A stretch of 7,021 bases of DNA from Microcaldota archaeon. GTDB lineage: Archaea; Micrarchaeota; Micrarchaeia; Anstonellales; Bilamarchaeaceae. Shown one piece after another: positions 1 to 6,174 of this stretch. The notes below the pieces were generated by a model. It worked only from the letters and a program-made list of their open reading frames with translations. It did no database searches and was not told the DNA's origin. Each line of letters opens with the position of its first letter. Position 1 is the first letter of the stretch. The stretch is from the NCBI GenBank assembly GCA_016180665.1, contig JACPAS010000072.1, positions 1-7,021 of the forward strand. The letters run 5' to 3'. The position numbers and the translations under genes were made by a program.

Positions 1-1
1 A

Positions 2-202
2 AATCAACAGAAAACACAAACTCATGGGGAAGTCTGGTTTGGGGTTTTGGAGTTAGATACAACAACTAATACTGCTCACTTAAAAGAAGAACCCCGAATA
101 ACAAACACAGATCTGTTCACGCCATTAGTCACCGAAAAACCTCAGCCAAAAGAAGAAGATTTGTTTCTTATATCATCTGGCATTGCGTCTGAGTTGATAT
201 AG
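2..202 (+). CDS. 3' end of an unidentified plus-strand gene (partial)
   Basis: An open frame enters from the left edge and runs 66 codons to a TAG at 200-202. The peptide is hydrophilic, rich in Thr, Glu, Lys and Pro, with a segment VTEKPQPKEED and no membrane helix or recognisable motif. I do not recognise it. Its last 20 codons (142-202) lie antisense to the convincingly KaiC-like minus-strand frame, so the tail may be read out of foreign or remnant DNA. This fits a gene whose original 3' end was lost when the two were joined. Another plus frame (from base 1) is open only to a TAA at 67-69 and ends in an aromatic/glycine-rich peptide, so it is an alternative real C-terminus. Without the upstream sequence the choice cannot be settled. 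Confidence 0.4.
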   Translation, partial: NQQKTQTHGEVWFGVLELDTTTNTAHLKEEPRITNTDLFTPLVTEKPQPKEEDLFLISSGIASELI

Positions 203-411
203 AAAACTTTTTCATTCTTTTCTATGCCTTCCTTTGCAAAATGGAAAGCAAATGTTGTTTTCTCCATACCTGTCGGCCCGATTAGAAGGACTAGACCAGG
301 ATGGGCATACCCGCCCTCTAGAAGAATATCAAGTTTTGGAATACCAGTTGTTGTTTTAGACTTTTTTATAATAGGCAATTTTTCATCTACTCCTAAAGGT
401 GGAAGTTCCAT
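142..411 (-). pseudogene. Truncated KaiC/RadA-like RecA-superfamily ATPase remnant
   Basis: The 89 residues align by eye with the N-terminus of archaeal KaiC-domain ATPases: TTGIPKLDILLEGGY (21-35, usual form TGIPxLDxLLxGG), a Walker A region at 45-53, then KVFYINSDAMPDDIR (68-82) and SSFG (86-89). Family proteins normally have about 230 residues or more and continue SFGW; here the Trp position is a TGA stop. Beyond it, none of the three minus frames down to base 1 resembles the rest of a KaiC domain. Walker A reads GPTGMEKTT, with Glu50 where the invariant Gly before the catalytic Lys is expected, so nucleotide binding should be impaired. The ATG at 411 has no Shine-Dalgarno sequence but sits about 25 bp from a TATA-like box, so it may still be transcribed leaderless. 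A functional short regulator is possible but less likely than decay. Confidence 0.65.
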
Positions 412-431
412 AGGCTAATTCTTCAAATAAG

Positions 432-441
432 ATTTAAAAAA
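432..441 (-). promoter_or_regulatory. TATA-like box for the KaiC-like remnant
   Basis: On the minus strand this reads TTTTTAAATC. It is centred about 25 bp upstream of the ATG at 411, the spacing expected if transcription starts at or next to the ATG. No ribosome binding site precedes that ATG, which supports a leaderless transcript. Confidence 0.45.
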
Positions 442-554
442 TTGAGTATATGGAATTAAATCAGTAAGAACAGGTATCTTGTCGATTGACGTATAAAGAA
501 ACGTTAATGTTTTAATGTTTTTTATAATAGAATAATTGATGAATTTAATGGATG

Positions 555-577
555 TCATAAATGCAATGTATTTATGA
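555..577. repeat. Perfect inverted repeat, 8-bp arms, 7-bp spacer
   Basis: TCATAAAT (555-562), spacer GCAATGT, ATTTATGA (570-577). The arms are exact reverse complements. The right arm overlaps the best TATA-like sequence for the membrane protein gene at 617, so this is a candidate operator. No hairpin-terminator T tract follows it directly. Confidence 0.6.
568..575 (+). promoter_or_regulatory. TATA-like box upstream of the small membrane protein gene
   Basis: GTATTTAT lies about 45 bp before the ATG at 617, which would place the transcript start near 597 and give a leader of about 20 nt that includes the GGGGGGAT ribosome binding site. A second AT-rich match, GGTATAAATT at 595-604, is too close to the start codon to serve with standard spacing. 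Confidence 0.35.
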
Positions 578-580
578 GAG

Positions 581-597
581 ACCTAAAGATCATAGGT
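581..597. repeat. Short inverted repeat, 5-bp arms, 7-bp spacer
   Basis: ACCTA (581-585) and TAGGT (593-597) flank a 7-bp spacer, only 3 bp after the larger inverted repeat at 555-577. The arms are short enough to arise by chance; the stacking and identical spacer length are what make it notable. Confidence 0.3.
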
Positions 598-616
598 ATA
601 AATTGGGGGGATTTTT

Positions 617-973
617 ATGAATAGTGAGAAGATGGGTGAATGGGCTTTCTTGTTGGGCGTGTTTATTGCAATAGTTGTGGGTGTTTTATCTCCATGGGTC
701 CAGTCCATACAAGGAATATTAATGGCTGTTTTAGCTTTAGTAGGCTTAGTTGTTGGTTTACTTAATATCAAGGAAAAGGAAGTTAACTCATTTTTACTTG
801 CTGCATTGGTTCTAATAGTTTCTGCAAGTGCAATTGGCACTGCATTTGCACTATTGGGAGAAAGCGTGACTGGTGCGGTAGTTGGATTTGTAACTGCACT
901 GACTGCATTTGTAGCTCCAGCAGCAGTGGTCGTAGCTTTAAAATCAGTCTATAATCTTGCAGCTACAAAATAA
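617..973 (+). CDS. Small four-helix membrane protein, unknown function
   Basis: This is a 118-residue, strongly hydrophobic protein. After a short polar N-terminus (MNSEKMGEW) there are hydrophobic stretches at about 10-26, 32-49, 58-80 and 84-110, so probably four membrane helices. A charged loop (IKEKE, 51-55) separates the two pairs, and the tail is FVAPAAVVVALKSVYNLA. There are no cysteines, no catalytic motif and no signal-peptidase pattern. I do not recognise a named family. The ATG is preceded at good spacing by a G-rich ribosome binding site (GGGGGGAT, 605-612). The gene is followed by a T-rich stretch and then the TctA-like permease on the same strand 55 bp away; co-transcription is possible but not shown. 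Function cannot be inferred from sequence or context. Confidence 0.8.
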   Translation: MNSEKMGEWAFLLGVFIAIVVGVLSPWVQSIQGILMAVLALVGLVVGLLNIKEKEVNSFLLAALVLIVSASAIGTAFALLGESVTGAVVGFVTALTAFVAPAAVVVALKSVYNLAATK

Positions 974-1000
974 CTTCTTTTTTACTTTTTATTATTTTTT
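974..1000 (+). terminator. T-rich transcription end after the small membrane protein gene
   Basis: Directly after the TAA comes a pyrimidine-rich run with three T tracts of five to six bases, typical of archaeal intrinsic termination without a required hairpin. It may be only partly efficient, since the next gene has no obvious promoter of its own in the remaining 28 bp. Confidence 0.5.
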
Positions 1001-1028
1001 ACTATTACAGAGGTGAGACAACTTTCTA

Positions 1029-2180
1029 ATGGAAGAACTATTTGTTTTTATATTTGGAATTTTGATTGGAGTTCTAAGTGCATTAATTCCAGGGCTCCAT
1101 TCTAATACCGTAATTTCAATTGCTAAAACGCTCGACGTGCCTTTCTTGCCTGCTTTTATCCTGGCAGTATTTGGTTCCCATCTTATCTCTTCTTATATTC
1201 CCTCAATATTTTTTGGGATTCCTGAACAAGGTTCAGTTCTAGCAGTCTTGCCTGGGCAGAGGATGGTTAGACAAGGAAAAGGGATAGCTGCATTAAAAAT
1301 TGTTTTATTTGCTTCGATACTCTCTCTTTTAATTTCTGTTTCAGTGTTTTATCCTTCACTGACTTTATTTCCATTAATTTACTCTTCAATCAAATCTTTT
1401 ATCCCGCACATTCTGATTTTATTTTCATCAATATTAATTCTGCGTTCAAAAAATCTGATTCTGTCTTTTCTTGTTTTTGCTGTATCTGGAATGCTTGGAT
1501 ATTTTAGTTTAAATGCAGATTTAGTTGATCCTTTTTTGCCATTGTTTTCAGGGATGTTTGCAATTAGTGCAATTCTAAATTATAAAAAATCAAAAATTCC
1601 TGTTCAGAAGGATGAAAAGATTGAACCGAATTTTATATTCTACGTTTTGATTGGAACCTTGTTTGGATTTTTTGCGGATTTGCTTCCTGGTGTTGGTTCT
1701 GCTTCCCAAATTGCAACTTTTATTTCTATTCTTTTTCCAATTAATACGGTTGGTTATTTGGCCACCATTTCTTCTGTTTCAATGAGTGAAGCTGTTTTTT
1801 CCTTTTCAACTGCTGCTTCAATTGATAAGAGCAGGATGGGTGCAACTGCAATGCTTTCTGAACAAATAAATATTGAAAATAATTTGTTGTTCGTAATTGC
1901 ATTGTTTTTAGCTGCAGTCGCGGTTTCTTGTCTAATTATTTACTTCCTACGTAAAAAAATCGGTGCGCTCTCAGGAATTGACTTTTCACATTTCAATATT
2001 TTAATTGGAGCTTATCTTATTTTAATTTCATTTTTAATTGATGGGTGGTTGGGAGTTCTGATTATTTCTTTAGGGGCGCTTCTTGGTTGGATTACGATAA
2101 AATTAGAAGTTGAGAGAACTATGATGATGGGTGCGGTGATTATTCCGACTATTTTATTATTGTTTAGGATATTTTTTTAA
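1029..2180 (+). CDS. TctA-family (DUF112, COG1784-type) membrane permease
   Basis: This 383-residue polytopic membrane protein resembles the archaeal branch of the tripartite tricarboxylate transporter TctA family. It shows the family's two repeat motifs: IGVLSALIPGLHSNT (13-27) opening the first half and IGTLFGFFADLLPGVGSASQ (208-227) opening the second. A conserved segment at about 57-85 (YIPSIFFGIP, then SVLAVLPGQR) matches the archaeal subgroup. The cytoplasmic-looking linker at 184-200 is Lys-rich. Bacterial TctA works with a periplasmic binding protein (TctC) and a small subunit (TctB); neither is visible nearby, so the substrate is unknown and a carboxylate is only a family-level guess. 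The length is a little short of the usual 400 or more. ATG 1029 is the only start after an in-frame TGA at 1014-1016; AGGTGA at 1011-1016 lies 12 nt upstream, an unusually long spacing. Confidence 0.85.
   Translation: MEELFVFIFGILIGVLSALIPGLHSNTVISIAKTLDVPFLPAFILAVFGSHLISSYIPSIFFGIPEQGSVLAVLPGQRMVRQGKGIAALKIVLFASILSLLISVSVFYPSLTLFPLIYSSIKSFIPHILILFSSILILRSKNLILSFLVFAVSGMLGYFSLNADLVDPFLPLFSGMFAISAILNYKKSKIPVQKDEKIEPNFIFYVLIGTLFGFFADLLPGVGSASQIATFISILFPINTVGYLATISSVSMSEAVFSFSTAASIDKSRMGATAMLSEQINIENNLLFVIALFLAAVAVSCLIIYFLRKKIGALSGIDFSHFNILIGAYLILISFLIDGWLGVLIISLGALLGWITIKLEVERTMMMGAVIIPTILLLFRIFF
2172..2178 (+). terminator. T7 tract at the permease stop codon
   Basis: Seven consecutive T residues run into the TAA stop of the permease gene. 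It is a candidate archaeal poly-T terminator for the plus-strand transcript. Confidence 0.35.
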
Positions 2181-2190
2181 TATAGGAAAT

Positions 2191-2218
2191 AAAAGAGAAA
2201 AAGGAGAAAAGAAAAAAA
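2191..2218 (-). terminator. 28-nt pyrimidine-only terminator of the TFB gene
   Basis: On the plus strand this stretch is purine only (A with scattered G). Read on the minus strand it is a C/T run with several T tracts that starts immediately after the TFB stop codon (2219-2221). This fits archaeal T-rich intrinsic termination between two convergent genes. Confidence 0.6.
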
Positions 2219-3133
2219 TTAGATATTAATCTTTAACCCAAGTTCTTTCTTCAGTTCCCTGTACCTGTTCCTGATTGTAACTTCAGTTACACCAGCAACA
2301 TCTGCAACTTCTTTTTGCGTACGCTTCTCACCGAACATTGCACTTGCAATGTATAATGCAGCAGCCGCAACACCGGTCGGTCCGCGTCCGGAGATCAAGC
2401 CTTTCCTTAAAGATTTCTTAATCAGCTTAATAGCCTCTTCCTGGACCTGCCCACCGAGTTTTAATGCAGTTGCAAATTTAGGAACATATTGACCAGGGTC
2501 AGTTAAAGGAACATCCACATGCAATTCAGCTTTTAAGAATCTGTATGCTCGGCCAATTTCCTTTTTCTCAATTCCAGAAGCTTTGGAAATTTCATCCAAC
2601 GTTCGTGGAATCCCCTGTATTCTGCAAATAGCATAAATAACTGCTGCAACTACGCTTTCAATTAATCTACCTCTAATTAGTTCTGCTTTTACTGCCTTTC
2701 TGTAGAGCAATGCTGCGGATTCTTTAATATTTTCTGGCAAACCAAGAGAAGAAGCAACACGATCTAGTTCTGCCAATGCAATAACCAGGTTTCTTTCCAT
2801 TGAGGTTGCAATAGAAACACGCTTATGCCATTTTCTCATTCTGTATAATTGAGCTTGTTTTTTTGGGGAGATTTTTCCTCCTCTAATGTCTCGGTTGTAT
2901 TGGTCAATTTCAGTAACTAGGCCTTTATTTGGCCTCATGTATTTTACTGGTGCACCACCACGGGCACGTTTTTCTTTTTGTTCAGCATCAAACGCCCTCC
3001 ATTCTGGACCTTGATCATGAATGTTTTCTGCTATGATTAGGCCACATGAACCACAGAGAAGTTCACCTTTTTCATAGTCTCTAATAATTTTTTTACCCCC
3101 GCATTCGGGACATTTGGTTGCAATTGAACTCAT
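2219..3133 (-). CDS. tfb: Transcription initiation factor B (TFB, archaeal TFIIB)
   Basis: This general factor bridges the TBP-TATA complex and RNA polymerase. The 304-residue product has a zinc ribbon with cysteines 8, 11, 27 and 30 (CPEC and CGSC), and a B-finger/reader segment at about 44-80 (EWRAFDAEQKEKRARGGAP). Two cyclin-like repeats follow, at about 105-200 and 210-300. The second contains GLISGRGPTGVAAAALYIA (245-263) and a helix-turn-helix at 272-294 (KEVADVAGVTEVTIRNRY), the BRE-reading element. Length is normal. A TTG at 3178 would add 15 residues (MCKGLKTF...), but the ATG at 3133 is preferred: it has a strong GGAGG (3141-3145 on the opposite strand) just upstream, and the zinc ribbon then begins at the usual distance. 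The linker has KYMRPNKGLVTEI where many archaeal TFBs have an HDxGLxT-type sequence. Transcribed alone, convergent with the permease. Confidence 0.96.
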   Translation of the reverse strand: MSSIATKCPECGGKKIIRDYEKGELLCGSCGLIIAENIHDQGPEWRAFDAEQKEKRARGGAPVKYMRPNKGLVTEIDQYNRDIRGGKISPKKQAQLYRMRKWHKRVSIATSMERNLVIALAELDRVASSLGLPENIKESAALLYRKAVKAELIRGRLIESVVAAVIYAICRIQGIPRTLDEISKASGIEKKEIGRAYRFLKAELHVDVPLTDPGQYVPKFATALKLGGQVQEEAIKLIKKSLRKGLISGRGPTGVAAAALYIASAMFGEKRTQKEVADVAGVTEVTIRNRYRELKKELGLKINI

Positions 3134-3140
3134 TATAAAA

Positions 3141-3145
3141 CCTCC
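3141..3145 (-). promoter_or_regulatory. Ribosome binding site that sets the TFB start
   Basis: On the minus strand this reads GGAGG, 7 nt before the ATG at 3133. It argues against the longer TTG-initiated form, whose start lies upstream of this site and close to the promoter box. Confidence 0.7.
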
Positions 3146-3158
3146 GCTAACAAAAAAA

Positions 3159-3168
3159 GTTTTTAAAC
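3159..3168 (-). promoter_or_regulatory. BRE/TATA-like element of the TFB gene
   Basis: On the minus strand the sequence is GTTTAAAAAC, preceded by an A/G-rich CAAAG that could act as a BRE. Its centre is about 31 bp from the ATG at 3133, implying a very short leader. The box overlaps the coding sequence of the rejected TTG-initiated form, further evidence for the ATG. Confidence 0.5.
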
Positions 3169-3282
3169 CTTTGCACAATTTTTATGAAAGTAGGTATATT
3201 TAAATGTTTGCTTTTTGATGACGTAATTTCTGTTAAAAAGTTAGACAATGGACGTAAAAATGTAAGATTTTTACAAATGCTT

Positions 3283-3306
3283 TACATAAGTACGTCAATT
3301 TATGTA
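3283..3306. repeat. Inverted repeat TACATAA-N10-TTATGTA in the divergent spacer
   Basis: Exact 7-bp arms at 3283-3289 and 3300-3306 flank a 10-bp spacer that itself contains TACGTC. It lies just upstream of the TATA-like box of the plus-strand PLP enzyme gene, where an activator or repressor could bind. GACGTA hexamers also occur at 3220-3225 and 3251-3256, and inverted at 3291-3296. Confidence 0.45.
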
Positions 3307-3320
3307 CAATTCACCAAGAG

Positions 3321-3330
3321 ATTTAAAATT
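3321..3330 (+). promoter_or_regulatory. TATA-like box of the PLP enzyme gene
   Basis: ATTTAAAATT preceded by AAGAG. Standard spacing would place the transcript start near 3350, giving a leader of about 25 nt that ends in the purine-rich GGTGGAGGA right before the ATG at 3375. Confidence 0.45.
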
Positions 3331-3374
3331 GTTGTGGAGAATATCTATCTAATCTTTTTTAGCGTGGTGGAGGA

Positions 3375-4910
3375 ATGGGGAGACTCAGAAGAGCAGAATT
3401 GGCTTTTGCAAATGATATTAGAGGAGGACCTGAGAAATCAATGGGTGCCTTGATCTCAAGACTTTTCGCAAGACGAGATCCACTAGATTTATCAAGTGGG
3501 GATGCCCCTAAATGCCTTGGGAAAGGTGGCTTCAGGGGAATTGATCATGCAATTCGTGGATTTGATGCAAGTATTATGGCCTATGACCATCCATTATATT
3601 CAGAAGCCCAAAGAGCCATATGGAATTATGTAACTGGATTGAATCCACGAAAACTCGAGAGAGAAAGCGCAAGAGTGCATGTTATAAATGGAATAAGTCC
3701 TTTTATGGATGTTGCACTAAGAGTAAGCGCAGAAGCTTTAGGATTCTGGAAAGAACAATGGCATGATAGAACGCCCATTGTAGTAATAATCCCCCCGATA
3801 CATCCGCACTGGTTAGCAACTATTATCGATAATTTCGGCTACAGCTCTATTAAAACAATAAAAAGGCTGCCGAATGGTTTACCTGATATGGATGATATGG
3901 AAAGAGTTTTCAGAGAGATAGACAGACCATTTATAGTTATAGCAACTCCTGATGAGAATCCGTCTGGGGTTTGTACACCTAATAGCGTAATGTTTAATGA
4001 TGAGAAACGCGGATTGATAGATCATATTCGAAATCATACTAGGTGGGGAATACTTCTTCTTGATGCTATTTATATGGATAGTTCCTGGGGTGAAAATGCG
4101 GCAAAAAGAACTGAGTTAATAAAGGCTATCGAGGAAGCTGGGGTTAGGACAATAGTAATGCATAGTTTATCAAAGATATTTAGAAAGCCGGGGTTAAGAA
4201 TTGGGGGTGCAGCCTATGTTGGACCAATAGATGATGTGGGCTTTAGGTTATTAACGGAATTTAGAAGAGTTGTAGATGGGAACATAAAGAATGGGATACC
4301 ATCTATTGCATTACCTGGTTTAATAGAAGCATATAGTGGTAAACCTCAAGTACTGGAAGAGGTAGTCAAAACTATAGAAAGAATACGCAAAAGAGTAGAG
4401 ACAAATCTTAGATTAATTAACAGCGGACCAGTGAAACCAGCATTTAGAGATGGAACTATTGAAACTGCATTTTATGGATTGCATACTATAGGAGATGAAG
4501 AGATGCATGTTCCTTGGAGAGATCCGCTTTATCAAAACTTTTTAGTTGATAAGATTGAGGCAAAACTGGATATTGGAGCTGCAGATATAGCTATAGTTTG
4601 GAGACCGTTTAGAAAGGTTGTTGGTGAGATAGGTATGAGGCCATCAAGGGCATTTGCTATTGAACTGGCTATGAATGGACTTATGGTCCTTCCACATGTT
4701 CCATTTTATCCGATGTTTCTTGATGACGGATTAACTAGACCATTTACGGATGTTCCAATGAACGATCTTGGAGAGCCGGCAGTATCTTTTAGAACGATAC
4801 TTGCACATAAGAAAGAGGTAACTCAAGAAGCCAGTGAGATTATACAAAGGGTTTGGGGGGAGAGAACTGATGCATATAGAACCAGAAATTGGAGAGACGC
4901 GTATAAGTAA
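3375..4910 (+). CDS. Divergent fold-type-I PLP-dependent aminotransferase-like enzyme
   Basis: This 511-residue protein carries the class I/II aminotransferase signature set in order: NGISPF (105-110, cofactor phosphate region), NPSG (195-198), D230 and Y233 in LLDAIYMD, and the Schiff-base lysine K267 in HSLSKIFRKPGLRIGG with the phosphate-binding Arg at 275. A C-terminal SFRTILA at about 471-477 has an Arg (473) in the position that usually binds the substrate carboxylate. An intact PLP enzyme is therefore likely, probably an amino acid transaminase, but the substrate is not evident. It is longer than the usual 380-430 residues, with an apparent insertion around 370-425 before the small domain and an extended N-terminus. 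An in-frame TAG at 3360-3362 limits the start to ATG 3375 or later; the purine-rich GGTGGAGGA abuts that ATG, unusually close. ATG 3441 is a weaker alternative. The stop is 3 bp from the convergent deaminase stop. Confidence 0.85.
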   Translation: MGRLRRAELAFANDIRGGPEKSMGALISRLFARRDPLDLSSGDAPKCLGKGGFRGIDHAIRGFDASIMAYDHPLYSEAQRAIWNYVTGLNPRKLERESARVHVINGISPFMDVALRVSAEALGFWKEQWHDRTPIVVIIPPIHPHWLATIIDNFGYSSIKTIKRLPNGLPDMDDMERVFREIDRPFIVIATPDENPSGVCTPNSVMFNDEKRGLIDHIRNHTRWGILLLDAIYMDSSWGENAAKRTELIKAIEEAGVRTIVMHSLSKIFRKPGLRIGGAAYVGPIDDVGFRLLTEFRRVVDGNIKNGIPSIALPGLIEAYSGKPQVLEEVVKTIERIRKRVETNLRLINSGPVKPAFRDGTIETAFYGLHTIGDEEMHVPWRDPLYQNFLVDKIEAKLDIGAADIAIVWRPFRKVVGEIGMRPSRAFAIELAMNGLMVLPHVPFYPMFLDDGLTRPFTDVPMNDLGEPAVSFRTILAHKKEVTQEASEIIQRVWGERTDAYRTRNWRDAYK

Positions 4911-4913
4911 AGA

Positions 4914-6122
4914 TCAAGCATCCAGAAAAATCTTCCCATCTACAATTACTTTTTTTACATTTCCTGGATGTGCAGAGTAAACTAGGTTTGAAAGAAGATC
5001 ATAGTGAGGCATAAGGTTTGGAGTACGTGCATCCAGAAAAACCAAATCAGCTAATTTTCCTTTTTCAATTGAACCGGCATTTAAACCAAGTGCCTTTGCT
5101 GCATTAAGTGTAGCCGCATCTAATATTTTTTGTGTAGAAAAAGCATCTGCTTTCCAGTAATGATGTTTTTGAAGTAATGCGGCAAGTTTCATAGTTTCGA
5201 ACATATTTAGCGAGTTGTTGCTTGCTGGACCATCTGTTCCTAAAGTTACGTTTGCTCCTTCTTCCCAATATTCTTTTATCTGACAGATTCCACCAGTGGC
5301 TAATTTTAAATTGCTTATTGGACAATTTACTATAGTGGACTTTGCTTTTCCAACAAGCCGAATTTCCCTTTTAGTGACCCAGGAAGCGTGAGCAAGAATT
5401 GTATTTGAGTCTAAAAGACCTAACGAATCCAAATATTCCACTGGCCTTTTTCTATGTTTTTTCAAACAGTCAAAAATTTCTTTTCTAGTTTCTGAAATGT
5501 GAATATGGAATTTTAATTTGTTTTTGTTTGCATACTCTTTGGATTTCAGCAGCATTTCTTCAGAAGTGGCGTAAATTGAATGACAGGAGATTACTGGAGT
5601 AATTAATTTATTCTTTTTCCATTTTTCCACAAATCCAATTGCTTCTTTCCACTCTGATTTTGAATCACGGCCTGAAATTAAATCTAAAATCCCTCTGGAT
5701 AAAAAACCTCTTAGACCAGTCTTTATTGTTGCTTCTGCAATCTGATCAAGTTCTTTTATGTACATATCATTGAAAGAGGTTACTCCAGAAAGAAGCATTT
5801 CCTGAGTTCCAATTTTAGTTCCATCAAAAATTTGTTTTCCAGTTAATTTTGATTCTGCTGGCCAGATTTTTTTATTCAGCCACTCTTGAAGCAGAAGATC
5901 TTCACCTAGCCCCCTTAAAATTGCCATCGCAACGTGAGTGTGCATATTAATTAAGCCAGGAAGAATAATAAAATCAGAAGCATCAATTTTGAATTCTGTT
6001 TTTTCTTTTATTGATTTTTTGACTTCAGCAATTTCATTTTCTCTAATTAAAATATCCGCTTTAGTGATTTCTCTTTTTGAATTTTGTGTAATGATTGTTC
6101 CATTTTTGATTAGAATATCCAT
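4914..6122 (-). CDS. mtaD: 5'-methylthioadenosine / S-adenosylhomocysteine / 5'-deoxyadenosine deaminase
   Basis: A cytoplasmic metal-dependent amidohydrolase that deaminates adenosine-type by-products of SAM chemistry to their inosine analogues. The 402-residue length is typical. Visible motifs: PGLINMHTHVAM (55-66, metal ligands H61 and H63), CHSIYATSEE (180-189), HIHISET (206-212, metal H208 and catalytic E211), AHASWV (244-249, H245), NCPISNLKLATGG (266-278) and GTDGPASNN (295-303, metal D297). The C-terminus GSIEKGKLADLVFLD and NLVYSAHPGNVKKVIVDGK closes the composite beta-sandwich as in the MTA/SAH deaminase group. In methanogens the related DadD acts broadly on 5'-deoxyadenosine, SAH and MTA; which substrate dominates here cannot be read from sequence. 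The ATG at 6122 has no Shine-Dalgarno sequence but lies about 26 bp from a clear TATA box, so its mRNA is probably leaderless. Confidence 0.88.
   Translation of the reverse strand: MDILIKNGTIITQNSKREITKADILIRENEIAEVKKSIKEKTEFKIDASDFIILPGLINMHTHVAMAILRGLGEDLLLQEWLNKKIWPAESKLTGKQIFDGTKIGTQEMLLSGVTSFNDMYIKELDQIAEATIKTGLRGFLSRGILDLISGRDSKSEWKEAIGFVEKWKKNKLITPVISCHSIYATSEEMLLKSKEYANKNKLKFHIHISETRKEIFDCLKKHRKRPVEYLDSLGLLDSNTILAHASWVTKREIRLVGKAKSTIVNCPISNLKLATGGICQIKEYWEEGANVTLGTDGPASNNSLNMFETMKLAALLQKHHYWKADAFSTQKILDAATLNAAKALGLNAGSIEKGKLADLVFLDARTPNLMPHYDLLSNLVYSAHPGNVKKVIVDGKIFLDA
4950..4956 (+). terminator. T7 tract, possible terminator of the PLP enzyme transcript
   Basis: Seven T residues on the plus strand lie 40 bp after the PLP enzyme stop codon, inside the 3' end of the convergent deaminase gene. 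With only 3 bp between the genes, any plus-strand termination must occur within the neighbour; this is the first plausible site. Confidence 0.3.
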
Positions 6123-6143
6123 AAGCTGAAAATGGTAAACTAA

Positions 6144-6152
6144 TATTTATAA
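6144..6152 (-). promoter_or_regulatory. TATA box of the deaminase gene (leaderless spacing)
   Basis: On the minus strand this reads TTATAAATA, a near-consensus archaeal TATA box. Its centre (6148) is 26 bp from the A of the ATG at 6122, so transcription should start at or next to the start codon. Confidence 0.65.
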
Positions 6153-6153
6153 T
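6146..6153 (+). promoter_or_regulatory. Overlapping plus-strand TATA-like box for the Cys/His protein operon
   Basis: TTTATAAT on the plus strand overlaps the deaminase TATA box. Standard spacing would start transcription near 6174, just before the GGTGAG ribosome binding site. One AT core may therefore serve both directions in this 63-bp divergent gap. Confidence 0.35.
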
Positions 6154-6174
6154 AGGTAACTTCGATATCTGCTC

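Noticed and set aside
224..418. Plus-strand frame opposite the KaiC-like remnant
   Set aside because: It is antisense to a recognisable KaiC domain and has no ribosome binding site or motif.
583..840. Minus-strand frame opposite the small membrane protein
   Set aside because: Low-complexity shadow of the plus-strand gene, which has a good ribosome binding site and coherent membrane helices.
2191..2218. Purine tract as a possible triplex element or simple repeat
   Set aside because: Its position directly after the TFB stop, where it reads as a T-rich run on that strand, is explained by termination.
3134..3178. TTG-initiated 15-residue N-terminal extension of TFB
   Set aside because: The TATA-like box and GGAGG site lie inside the extension, and the ATG at 3133 gives the normal distance to the zinc ribbon.
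3184..3453. Plus-strand 89-codon frame in the TFB/PLP-enzyme spacer
   Set aside because: Its last third overlaps the PLP enzyme in another frame, it has no ribosome binding site or family resemblance, and it spans the promoter region with the inverted repeat.
5104..5325. Minus-strand frame inside the deaminase gene
   Set aside because: It lies in another frame within a gene with a complete set of conserved motifs.
5938..6129. Plus-strand frame opposite the deaminase N-terminus
   Set aside because: Antisense shadow of the conserved HTH metal-binding region, with no ribosome binding site.
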